Assembly: GCA_028867395.1 (NCBI GenBank)
Contig: JAGWGO010000054.1
Location: forward strand, 1 to 7,991
DNA length: 7,991 nt
Reading direction: 5' to 3'
Source: Nitrososphaerota archaeon
GTDB taxonomy: Archaea; Thermoproteota; Nitrososphaeria; Nitrososphaerales; Nitrosopumilaceae
Position 1 is the stretch's first letter; each line of letters opens with the position of its first letter. The notes beneath the pieces are model-generated. The model was not told where the DNA came from, did no database searches, and was given only the letters and a program-made list of their open reading frames with translations. The position numbers and the translations under genes were made by a program. Shown piece by piece: positions 1 through 4,995 of this stretch.

Positions 1-215
1 TCATGCATGAAGCTAAGACCCAAGTTTTTTGCAAAGGCATTGTTAACTGACAGACATATGAGTCCGCCTGCATCCTGCCTCATTCTGGCAATGTGCTCTG
101 GTGTGATAAAGTCAGCAGCAACTACCATGTCTACCTCATTTTCTCGTGTATTTCCATCGTGAAGCAAGACAAAATCGCCTCTTTTCAGTGAGGATATTGC
201 TTCTTCTAAGGACAT
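1..215 (-). CDS. ribB: 3,4-dihydroxy-2-butanone 4-phosphate synthase, N-terminal part (cut by window edge)
   Basis: Only the first 71 codons are in the window. RibB converts ribulose 5-phosphate into 3,4-dihydroxy-2-butanone 4-phosphate plus formate, which supplies the four-carbon unit of riboflavin. Translation from the ATG at 215 gives a start MSLEEAISSLKRGDFVLLHD, followed by the family's RENEVD acidic signature that binds Mg2+ and substrate (around residues 24-29), then ITPEHIARM and AGGLICLS. This order matches RibB N-termini. The start is fixed because an in-frame TGA lies two codons upstream (222-224) and there is no other start codon between. A TATA-like box about 27 nt upstream suggests a leaderless mRNA. 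Riboflavin synthase lies just upstream on the same strand, which supports the assignment. Whether the full gene is fused to a GTP cyclohydrolase II domain cannot be seen. Confidence 0.88.
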   Translation of the reverse strand, partial: MSLEEAISSLKRGDFVLLHDGNTRENEVDMVVAADFITPEHIARMRQDAGGLICLSVNNAFAKNLGLSFMH

Positions 216-238
216 GAATGATCAAGCTTGAATTTATA

Positions 239-246
239 ATTATAAA
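239..246 (-). promoter_or_regulatory. TATA-like box for ribB
   Basis: On the minus strand this reads TTTATAAT, within the AT-rich run GGTTTATAATTATAAATT. Its centre is about 27 nt from the ribB ATG at 215, so transcription would begin at or next to the start codon. This is the usual leaderless arrangement in Thaumarchaeota (known for the group; here inferred from spacing only). Confidence 0.6.
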
Positions 247-248
247 CC

Positions 249-297
249 TTACTACAAAATTGGTTATTACTACAAAATTGGTTATTACTACAAAAGT
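249..297. repeat. 18-bp tandem repeat upstream of ribB, candidate operator
   Basis: The unit TACTACAAAATTGGTTAT occurs exactly at 250-267 and 268-285, and a third partial copy starts at 286. The core TTACTACAAAA is therefore present three times with exact 18-bp spacing (249, 267, 285). The last copy is part of a perfect inverted repeat, ACTAC-AAAA-GTAGT (287-300). The array begins two bases upstream of the ribB TATA-like box and ends six bases past the riboflavin synthase stop codon. Position and periodicity fit binding sites for a regulator of ribB. The T-rich minus-strand reading could also help end ribE transcription. No protein partner can be identified from the window. Confidence 0.75.
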
Positions 298-306
298 AGT
301 AAAGAA

Positions 307-897
307 CTAGCTTTCAGATAAAATGTACTTTCCAAGCACATCGGTTTCAATATTAACTTTATCACCGACTTTTTTCGATCCGAGGTTTGTCACCTTCATG
401 GTGTGTGGAATTATCGAAACTGAAAACTTGGTTTTTATTTTATCGACAACTGTAAGACTAATTCCGTCAACTGTTATTGATCCTTTTTTGGCAACGTACT
501 TTGCAAGCTCTTTTGGAAGTTCAATCCAGAGTTGAACTTGGTTAGATTGCTTATCTATTTTTAAAATTGTGCCAGATCCATCAACATGTCCAAGTACAAA
601 ATGTCCTTCTAACCTGTCGCCTATCTTGAGGCTTCGTTCTATGTTTACCTCGTCACCACTTTCAAGAGCTCCAAGATTTGTCTTTTTTATTGTCTCTCCA
701 ACCATTTCAAATTCTGCAATACCCTTTGCAATGTTTATGGCTGTAAGACATACTCCATTTATAGCAACACTGTCTCCTACCTTGAGTCCTTTTGCAAGTT
801 TACCGAGGTTTATCTTCATTCTTGCTTCGCTACGAGTCTTTGTGTTCTTTTCAAATTTTTCTATCTTGCCTAGCCCTTCAATAATTCCTGTGAACAT
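307..897 (-). CDS. ribE: Riboflavin synthase (alpha-chain, bacterial/eukaryotic type)
   Basis: This enzyme dismutates two 6,7-dimethyl-8-ribityllumazine molecules into riboflavin and a pyrimidine, the last step of riboflavin synthesis. The 196-aa protein shows the duplicated lumazine-binding barrel: domain 1 about residues 1-97 (MFTGIIEGLG, then INGVCLT at 46-52 with the conserved Cys50) and domain 2 about 98-190 (GHFVLGHVDG, DGISLTV, IPHTMKVTNLG, ETDVLGKY with Asp186). Phe2, the Cys and the late Asp correspond to residues known to matter in the E. coli enzyme. The ATG at 897 is chosen over a TTG one codon upstream because family members begin MFTGI. Length is close to the usual 200-215 aa. 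Many euryarchaea use an unrelated archaeal riboflavin synthase, so this form points to a thaumarchaeal lineage or an old transfer. Confidence 0.95.
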   Translation of the reverse strand: MFTGIIEGLGKIEKFEKNTKTRSEARMKINLGKLAKGLKVGDSVAINGVCLTAINIAKGIAEFEMVGETIKKTNLGALESGDEVNIERSLKIGDRLEGHFVLGHVDGSGTILKIDKQSNQVQLWIELPKELAKYVAKKGSITVDGISLTVVDKIKTKFSVSIIPHTMKVTNLGSKKVGDKVNIETDVLGKYILSES

Positions 898-916
898 CAA
901 ACGCCATGATTTTATG

Positions 917-926
917 GGTTATACTT
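917..926 (-). promoter_or_regulatory. Possible TATA-like box for ribE
   Basis: The minus strand reads AAGTATAACC, centred about 25 nt upstream of the ribE ATG at 897, within the 65-bp gap after the lyase gene. The match to a TATA box is weak, but the spacing fits a leaderless start. Read-through from the upstream operon is an alternative. Confidence 0.35.
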
Positions 927-962
927 GATTTATGTTCATCGGATTTATCGAAATGAGTTACG

Positions 963-1823
963 TTATGCAGAACCAACGGAAGCAAGCAACGCTTTTGCTC
1001 GCTTAAAGTGAACTTCATCGATCATTTTTCCCTCCACCTTTGTTGCCCCTTTTCTCTTTTCCTTTGCAGATTCGTAGGCGCTGATTACTTTTCTTGCCCA
1101 TTCTATCTCGTAATTTGTTGGATGAAATGTTGCGTGAACAGCTTGAATCTGGTTTGGGTGAATTATGGTCTTTCCCGTGTATCCAAGACTTTTTGCTTCA
1201 GTACAGTCTTGCTCTAGGCCAGCCGTGTCGTTTAGGTCCTGCCATATTGCGTCAAGAGCATACTTTCCTGCAGCCTTAGCATCTATTGGAATCTTGGCCC
1301 TTGCGTACTTGGCGCCCTCTGCCTGTTTTGTATATTCTACCCCCAAGTCATTTAGTAGGTCAAATACTCCAAATACCAAAGTTGATACGCGTTTGCTAGA
1401 AGATGCAATAGGGTAGGCGTTTACCACTCCTTCGGCTGACTCGATTGATGCCATAAGTTCTATTGGCTTTAGTTTACGCTTCTTTTCAAGACTAGCAAGA
1501 GTTTTTTCTATTTTTTTTATTTCGCTTACATTATTGACCTTAGGGATTACAATTCCGTCAATTCCTTTTTGAACAATTGCGGCAAGGTCATCGTTAATCA
1601 TTCCCGACGCAGGAGAATTTGTCCTTATGTAGATCTCAGGTTGATATTCTGAGCGTTTTGCCAATGCACTTTTGATCAAGTTTCTTGCAGTTTTCTTTTC
1701 TTCAAGTGGTACAGAGTCCTCAAGATCAAAACAAACTATATCAGAAGAGAGAGTCTTTGCTTTTTCTAAGAAACGTTGGTTGTTGCCTGGTACAAATAAA
1801 AGACTTCGTAAGAGTCTTGACAT
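963..1823 (-). CDS. HpcH/HpaI aldolase family, citrate lyase beta (CitE)-like acyl-CoA lyase
   Basis: This 286-aa protein belongs to the CitE / malyl-CoA lyase-like TIM-barrel family, which cleaves or forms C-C bonds in hydroxyacyl-CoA compounds such as malyl-, methylmalyl- or citramalyl-CoA with Mg2+. Visible marks are the N-terminal LRSLLFVPGNN, DIVCFDLEDSVP (residues 28-39), the substrate-binding Arg67 in IYIRTN, the metal-ligand Glu128 in ASIESAEG, Asp155 in FGVFDLLNDLG, and GYTGKTIIHPNQI (214-226) near the C-terminus. No citrate lyase alpha or gamma subunit is nearby, so a role in a citrate lyase complex is unlikely. The gene starts 13 bp after the stop of the dehydrogenase gene, with no promoter or Shine-Dalgarno motif between them, so the two are probably one operon. 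The exact substrate cannot be read from sequence. Confidence 0.85.
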   Translation of the reverse strand: MSRLLRSLLFVPGNNQRFLEKAKTLSSDIVCFDLEDSVPLEEKKTARNLIKSALAKRSEYQPEIYIRTNSPASGMINDDLAAIVQKGIDGIVIPKVNNVSEIKKIEKTLASLEKKRKLKPIELMASIESAEGVVNAYPIASSSKRVSTLVFGVFDLLNDLGVEYTKQAEGAKYARAKIPIDAKAAGKYALDAIWQDLNDTAGLEQDCTEAKSLGYTGKTIIHPNQIQAVHATFHPTNYEIEWARKVISAYESAKEKRKGATKVEGKMIDEVHFKRAKALLASVGSA

Positions 1824-1836
1824 AAAATTGGTTGGA

Positions 1837-2886
1837 CTAGGGCTTCATTAAGATTTTGCCAAAGAGTCCCTTACCAGTCAACATCTTTGTGTGTGCCTCT
1901 GCGGCATTTTCAAAGCTGTATGTCGAATCAATTACAGCCTTTATCTTCTTCTTTCCCATCCAGAACAGGCCTTGCTCTAGTTCTGCTTTGGTTCCTTGTG
2001 TAGAACCCAAGATGTTTGTTCCCTTGAAGAAGATGTGCCTGAGGTCAGTCTTTGCATCATAGCCTGTGGTCGCGCCACATGTAACCAGAGTTCCACCGTA
2101 CTTTAGCAACGTAAGTTGCGCATTCCAGTGAGTCTGTCCAATGTGGTCAAATGTAATATCGATTCCACCATGTGGTTTTGCGTATTCTCTTACTTGTTTG
2201 CTCCAATCTTCTTTTCTGTGGTCTACTGCATAATCTGCACCAATCTGTTTTAGCTTGTCAAGCTTGTCTCCACTTGCAGTTGAGATTACAGTACAATTGT
2301 AAAGTTTTGCAATTTGTATTCCAAAGCTTCCCACACCAGAACCTCCTCCCATGATGAGAACTGTTTGTCCCGGTCTTATCTTTGCCCTGCCTACCAACAT
2401 GTGCCACGCAGTAAGCAGTGTCATTGATGCAGCCGCTGCTTCATCAAAACTTACACCGTCAGGAATCTTTGCAACATTAACTTCTGGCAAATGGGTAATT
2501 TCAGAAAATGCACCCCATAGAGGACCTGTTTGGAATCCCCAGATGGATCTCTTTTGACAATCATATTCACGACCGTCAGTGCATGCTTGACATACTCTGC
2601 AAGACATGTTTGAATGGGAAACAACTCTATCACCTACTTTGAAACCTGTAACGTCTTCACCTACTGCAATTACTTCGCCTGCGGCATCAGAACCTGAAAT
2701 ATGTGGCAATGGTACTGCTACTGGCTGACCTCTCATTCCCCAGATGTCATTGTAGTTTAATGCTGCTGCCTTTACATTGAAGACAACCTCATTTGGTTTT
2801 GGTTTTGGATCTGGAACTTCTTTTACTTGTAAGATTGATTTGTAATCATCATTTGGGGCATATTTTTCATAGACAACTGCCTTCAT
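1837..2886 (-). CDS. Medium-chain dehydrogenase/reductase with structural zinc only
   Basis: This 349-aa protein is a zinc-type MDR: a GroES-like N-terminal domain followed by a Rossmann domain with the nucleotide-binding motif GGGSGVGSFG (residues 180-189). Four cysteines spaced C-x2-C-x2-C-x7-C (96, 99, 102, 110) are the structural zinc lobe. The usual catalytic zinc ligands are not apparent: the first position falls in NYNDIW (residues 44-49) and the GHE motif is replaced by PHISGSDAAGE (61-71). This resembles zinc-independent enoyl or acryloyl-CoA/quinone reductases more than classical alcohol dehydrogenases (inference). ATG at 2886 gives a complete N-terminus, MKAVVYEKYA. The gene heads an operon with the CitE-like lyase. 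A role in acyl-CoA metabolism, for example acryloyl-CoA reduction in the 3-hydroxypropionate/4-hydroxybutyrate cycle, is possible but unproven. Confidence 0.85.
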   Translation of the reverse strand: MKAVVYEKYAPNDDYKSILQVKEVPDPKPKPNEVVFNVKAAALNYNDIWGMRGQPVAVPLPHISGSDAAGEVIAVGEDVTGFKVGDRVVSHSNMSCRVCQACTDGREYDCQKRSIWGFQTGPLWGAFSEITHLPEVNVAKIPDGVSFDEAAAASMTLLTAWHMLVGRAKIRPGQTVLIMGGGSGVGSFGIQIAKLYNCTVISTASGDKLDKLKQIGADYAVDHRKEDWSKQVREYAKPHGGIDITFDHIGQTHWNAQLTLLKYGGTLVTCGATTGYDAKTDLRHIFFKGTNILGSTQGTKAELEQGLFWMGKKKIKAVIDSTYSFENAAEAHTKMLTGKGLFGKILMKP

Positions 2887-2910
2887 AGATGGTTTCGACT
2901 GATTTACCCC

Positions 2911-2920
2911 TAATATATTT
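2911..2920 (-). promoter_or_regulatory. TATA-like box for the dehydrogenase-lyase operon
   Basis: The minus strand reads AAATATATTA, centred about 29 nt before the ATG at 2886, in the 44-bp gap after the PDCD5-like gene. The predicted transcript would have a leader of at most a few bases. This supports a transcription unit separate from rps19e-PDCD5. Confidence 0.6.
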
Positions 2921-2930
2921 TCCCAGAAGC

Positions 2931-3209
2931 CTATCTTCTGTTTATTTTAAAATCGCGCTTTGGCTGCTGGATGGAAAGTAGGATTTGTTTTAACTGATCG
3001 TCTGATATCTGGTTATGCAGCCTTCCCTGTGACGCCATCCCTAGAAGATAGTTCTCTACCATTGCAGCAAGGTCTGGTTTGACCATTCGAACATTGTTTA
3101 GTCGCAGTCTTGCCTCTGGAGTGAGTAGAGTTCTCAAGGCTTGATCTTTCATTGCGTTTACTTCAGCGTCGTTAGGAGTTTTCTCGTCACTGGGATCTCG
3201 GTTACTCAT
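2931..3209 (-). CDS. PDCD5 family DNA-binding protein
   Basis: The 92-aa product matches the archaeal/eukaryotic PDCD5 (TFAR19) family, small helical-bundle proteins that bind double-stranded DNA; the physiological role in archaea is not established. Supporting signatures are LLTPEARLRLNNVRMVKPDL (residues 28-47), the following MVENYLLGMASQGRLHNQIS, and the terminal basic tail PKRDFKINRR. The first 20 residues are charged and probably disordered, as in relatives. The gene starts 7 bp after the rps19e stop codon, and a GTGATC sequence overlapping that stop can serve as ribosome-binding site. The rps19e-PDCD5 order is conserved in many archaea. In many archaea rpl39e and rpl31e follow; here an MDR gene with its own promoter follows instead. 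Confidence 0.9.
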   Translation of the reverse strand: MSNRDPSDEKTPNDAEVNAMKDQALRTLLTPEARLRLNNVRMVKPDLAAMVENYLLGMASQGRLHNQISDDQLKQILLSIQQPKRDFKINRR

Positions 3210-3211
3210 AA

Positions 3212-3217
3212 GATCAC
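3212..3217 (-). promoter_or_regulatory. Shine-Dalgarno-like site for the PDCD5 gene
   Basis: The minus-strand GTGATC is complementary to the archaeal 16S rRNA 3' end (GAUCACCUCC) and lies two bases before the ATG at 3209, overlapping the rps19e TAG. It fits an internal operon gene that needs a leader-type ribosome site, in contrast to the leaderless first gene. The spacing is short, so confidence is moderate. Confidence 0.4.
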
Positions 3218-3669
3218 TAGGAATATTTCTTCAGGTTTGGATTTTTTGTAACGAGTTCGTTTAGTATCTCAGTGGATACGCGATCAATTTTTTTCATGCC
3301 CTCATGAGAGATCGTTCTTCCCTTTCCTTCTACTTTGTCAAGGTAGCCAAGTTTTTCCAGGTTGTGGATGGCAGTTCTAATTATTGCACCACCGGCATCT
3401 CTGTGGTGTGCTCCTCCGTATCCCACTGCTTTTGTACCGCCGTACATTGTTCGTAAATCTTGTACACCAATAGGACCGTGCAAGTAAATTTTTCTCAAGA
3501 GTGAAGCACATCTTGTAAAGTACCAATCAGTCTGGTGTGGAGGTCTTACGGCATGAGAACCTGTCTTAACAAATGGTATCCAACTAGGTGTAGTGATATC
3601 TTCACCTTTTAGAATCTCCGATAATTTGTTAATCAACAAGTCTGCTGGTACGTCGTATGCCTTTGCCAT
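3217..3669 (-). CDS. rps19e: Small ribosomal subunit protein S19e (eS19)
   Basis: The 150-aa product is eS19, a 30S protein shared by archaea and eukaryotes and absent from bacteria; it sits on the head of the small subunit. Recognisable stretches are AKAYDVPADLLI at the N-terminus, PSWIPFVKTGSHAVRPP, DWYFTRCASLLRKIYLHGPI, the basic glycine-rich segment YGGTKAVGYGGAHHRDAGG, and IIRTAIHNLEKLGYLDK with a winged-helix character. The ATG at 3669 is preferred over an in-frame TTG three codons upstream (3678) because family members begin MAKAYDV and a TATA-like box lies 28 nt upstream of the ATG. It is the first gene of a two-gene unit with the PDCD5 protein, 100 bp downstream of the RNase P protein gene. 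Confidence 0.96.
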   Translation of the reverse strand: MAKAYDVPADLLINKLSEILKGEDITTPSWIPFVKTGSHAVRPPHQTDWYFTRCASLLRKIYLHGPIGVQDLRTMYGGTKAVGYGGAHHRDAGGAIIRTAIHNLEKLGYLDKVEGKGRTISHEGMKKIDRVSTEILNELVTKNPNLKKYS

Positions 3670-3692
3670 AAAATCCAAAAATCAAAACTGGT

Positions 3693-3700
3693 CTTATAAA
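3693..3700 (-). promoter_or_regulatory. TATA-like box for rps19e
   Basis: The minus strand reads TTTATAAG, centred about 28 nt before the ATG at 3669. Transcription would begin at or near that ATG, giving a leaderless mRNA. This is one of the clearest promoter elements in the window and is also evidence for the shorter S19e start. Confidence 0.6.
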
Positions 3701-3769
3701 TGGTTCTGCAAACTTATCGATGCTTGGTCCACAAGAAGCATGTAGAACTGTGTCCAAATCATCTATTTC

Positions 3770-4075
3770 TCAGTGGTTTTTTATTATTTTTCTGTATGTG
3801 TGATTACAAAATTTACATGTTATACGTATAGACTTGACGTCAGATCTTCCTAGTCTGATTCTTGCGGTAAATCCAGGAACAATGAATTTCTTGCACTTTT
3901 TGCAAAAATTCATTCTAAGCTCATAAGGCATTCTGACTCGATACTTCATGCTCATCCTCTTTGCCAAACTTGCTTGTCTTTCAGCCAGCTCAGGATTTCT
4001 CCTTGCATTTGATAGTGCATTTTGAATCAAGATTTGCATTCTTTCCATTACGAGATCACGCAGGCCTGTCTTCAT
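3770..4075 (-). CDS. rnp4: RNase P protein component 4 (Rpp21/Rpr2 family)
   Basis: Archaeal RNase P trims the 5' leader of pre-tRNAs; Rnp4 (homologue of eukaryotic Rpp21) works with Rnp1 on the RNA specificity domain. The 101-aa product has the family layout: an N-terminal helical region (LIQNALSNARRNPELAERQ), then LAKRMSMKYRVRMPYELRMN, then a zinc ribbon with Cys58, Cys61, Cys87 and Cys90 (CKKC and CKFC) and the basic RIRLGRSD between them. The reading frame stays open for 117 codons upstream of the ATG at 4075, but that extension lies antisense to nep1 and has no family similarity. A TATA-like box at 4098-4107 fits the ATG at 4075. The gene lies upstream of rps19e, a familiar archaeal order. 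Confidence 0.93.
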   Translation of the reverse strand: MKTGLRDLVMERMQILIQNALSNARRNPELAERQASLAKRMSMKYRVRMPYELRMNFCKKCKKFIVPGFTARIRLGRSDVKSIRITCKFCNHTYRKIIKNH

Positions 4076-4110
4076 GTTAGTTAAATAATAACTACCCTTA
4101 AAATACAATC
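4076..4110. promoter_or_regulatory. Compact divergent promoter region between rnp4 and nep1
   Basis: Only 35 bp separate the two start codons. On the plus strand TTAAATAATAA (4081-4091) is centred 25 nt before the nep1 TTG. On the minus strand GTATTTTAAG (4098-4107) is centred about 27 nt before the rnp4 ATG. Each TATA-like box thus lies within the other gene's upstream segment, and both transcripts would be leaderless. The two initiation complexes could hardly sit on the DNA together, which suggests mutual exclusion (inference). Confidence 0.55.
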
Positions 4111-4779
4111 TTGCTCTCGCTCGTAATCGCAGAATCAGCTTTGGAATTAGTGCCCAGAGAGATTCAAAAGCATAATTCTGTTCGTGCGTCAGCCAAGCGG
4201 CTCGGCAAAAGACCATCTGAGATCCTACTTGACGTATCATGGCATTTTGCTGCAATGAAGGGGATAAAGAACGAGATAAAAAGAGGTAGACCTGATTTGA
4301 TACACTTTTGCCTTCTTGAGGCCTGCAGTATACCAATCTATTTGGAGAACAAGCTAGAGGTCTTTGTACATACAATTGATGACAAGGTAATATTTTTGGA
4401 CAAATCGGTAAGGCTGCCCAAGTCATATCACAGGTTTGCAGGTCTAATTGAGAAATTATATTCTGAAGGGAGGATAGAGGGAGATGGAAAAAATCTGCTT
4501 GAGATAAAGAAGATGGGTTTTGGAGATCTTATCAAAAAGATCAATCCCAAACAAGTAATTGGGCTTTCAAGCGAAGGAATTTCATCTTCTTATCAACAAC
4601 TTGCAGAAAAAATAGACAAAGACGCGTGTATTGTGGTTGGAGGTTTTGCAAAGGGAGAGTTTTCTGAAAGTGTCACAAAAAATTTTGATAAGATGATATC
4701 AGTTGATAGAAATCCTCTTGAAGCTCACATAATCATTTCTCGCATACTGTACGAGTTGGAAAAAAGAATTATTACATAG
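4111..4779 (+). CDS. nep1: 16S rRNA pseudouridine N1-methyltransferase Nep1 (Emg1 family)
   Basis: Nep1 is a SPOUT-class, SAM-dependent methyltransferase that makes N1-methylpseudouridine in helix 35 of 16S rRNA and assists small-subunit assembly. The 222-aa product begins with the family signature LVIAESALELVP (residues 4-15) and contains RGRPDLIHFCLL (58-69), FAGLIEKLYSEG, GLSSEG (151-156), IVVGGFAKGEF (174-184) and the final EAHIIISRILYELE, which form the knotted SAM pocket. The start is a TTG at 4111: an in-frame TAA lies four codons upstream and there is no ATG or GTG in between. A TATA-like box 25 nt upstream supports a leaderless TTG start. It is transcribed divergently from rnp4-rps19e. 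In yeast, Nep1 acts genetically with Rps19, so the neighbourhood is functionally sensible. Confidence 0.94.
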   Translation: MLSLVIAESALELVPREIQKHNSVRASAKRLGKRPSEILLDVSWHFAAMKGIKNEIKRGRPDLIHFCLLEACSIPIYLENKLEVFVHTIDDKVIFLDKSVRLPKSYHRFAGLIEKLYSEGRIEGDGKNLLEIKKMGFGDLIKKINPKQVIGLSSEGISSSYQQLAEKIDKDACIVVGGFAKGEFSESVTKNFDKMISVDRNPLEAHIIISRILYELEKRIIT

Positions 4780-4799
4780 TCATTAGATTGGCACAGTGA

Positions 4800-4873
4800 G
4801 CGGTCGTAGTATAGTTTGGTTAGTACACTGGCCTTCCAAGCCCGTTACCCGGGTTCAAATCCCGGCGACCGCA
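4800..4873 (+). tRNA. tRNA-Gly (anticodon TCC)
   Basis: The 74-nt sequence folds as a cloverleaf: acceptor GCGGTCG (4800-4806) with CGACCGC (4866-4872), discriminator A4873; D arm GTAT/GTAC with GG in the loop; anticodon loop CTTCCAA (4833-4839) with TCC at 4835-4837; T arm CCGGG-TTCAAAT-CCCGG (4849-4865). It reads GGA glycine codons (and GGG by wobble). There is no intron, and CCA is not encoded. The anticodon stem CTGGC/GCCCG has one mismatch, T4829 against C4843 (positions 28-42). The gene starts 20 bp after the nep1 stop, so it may be read from nep1 or from a weak AT-rich element at about 4770. Confidence 0.95.
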
Positions 4874-4875
4874 TT

Positions 4876-4885
4876 CATATTATAG
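4876..4885 (+). promoter_or_regulatory. TATA-like box after the tRNA gene
   Basis: CATATTATAG lies directly after the tRNA. Transcription would be expected near 4905, at the CCGGCCGG palindrome, and would run through the hairpin and the small ORF at 4996. The function is inferred from position only. Confidence 0.35.
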
Positions 4886-4902
4886 TTTGGTGCTGATGAT
4901 TT

Positions 4903-4960
4903 CCGGCCGGCGAGTCGAGATTCTGGTCTTGCAAAGACTCCTTCAAATCTTATTCTTATC
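4903..4960 (+). ncRNA. Possible short RNA or leader with a stem-loop
   Basis: The region holds a palindromic CCGGCCGG (4903-4910) and a hairpin with stem GGTCTT/AAGACT around a GCA loop (4925-4939); GAGTC at 4912-4916 can instead pair with GACTC at 4936-4940. T-rich sequence follows (4941-4960). A TATA-like box sits about 25 nt upstream. It may be a small RNA, the 5' leader of the 45-aa gene, or the decayed remnant of a tRNA. A 32-codon hydrophobic ORF (4896-4994) covers the same bases, so coding and RNA readings compete. Evidence is weak. Confidence 0.25.
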
Positions 4961-4995
4961 AGTTGTTGCACTAGAGTTATTCCAATCGGACTGAA

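Noticed and set aside
249..300. CRISPR-like short repeats
   Set aside because: Units are 18 bp, directly tandem with no variable spacers, only about 2.6 copies; no cas gene is near.
216..306. FMN riboswitch upstream of ribB
   Set aside because: The region is 91 bp, AT-rich, lacks the conserved RFN helices, and the TATA-like box predicts almost no leader.
1008..1416. Plus-strand open frames opposite the lyase gene
   Set aside because: They are shadows of the well-supported minus-strand gene and encode no recognisable protein.
4076..4426. N-terminal extension of the RNase P protein gene (long open frame upstream of 4075)
   Set aside because: It is antisense to the conserved nep1 sequence, and the family's own N-terminus begins near the ATG at 4075.
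4893..4994. C/D box small RNA (TGATGA at 4894, CTGA at 4991)
   Set aside because: The C box lacks the leading purine, no internal D'/C' pair is present, and the two boxes are about 90 nt apart, too far for an archaeal C/D RNA.
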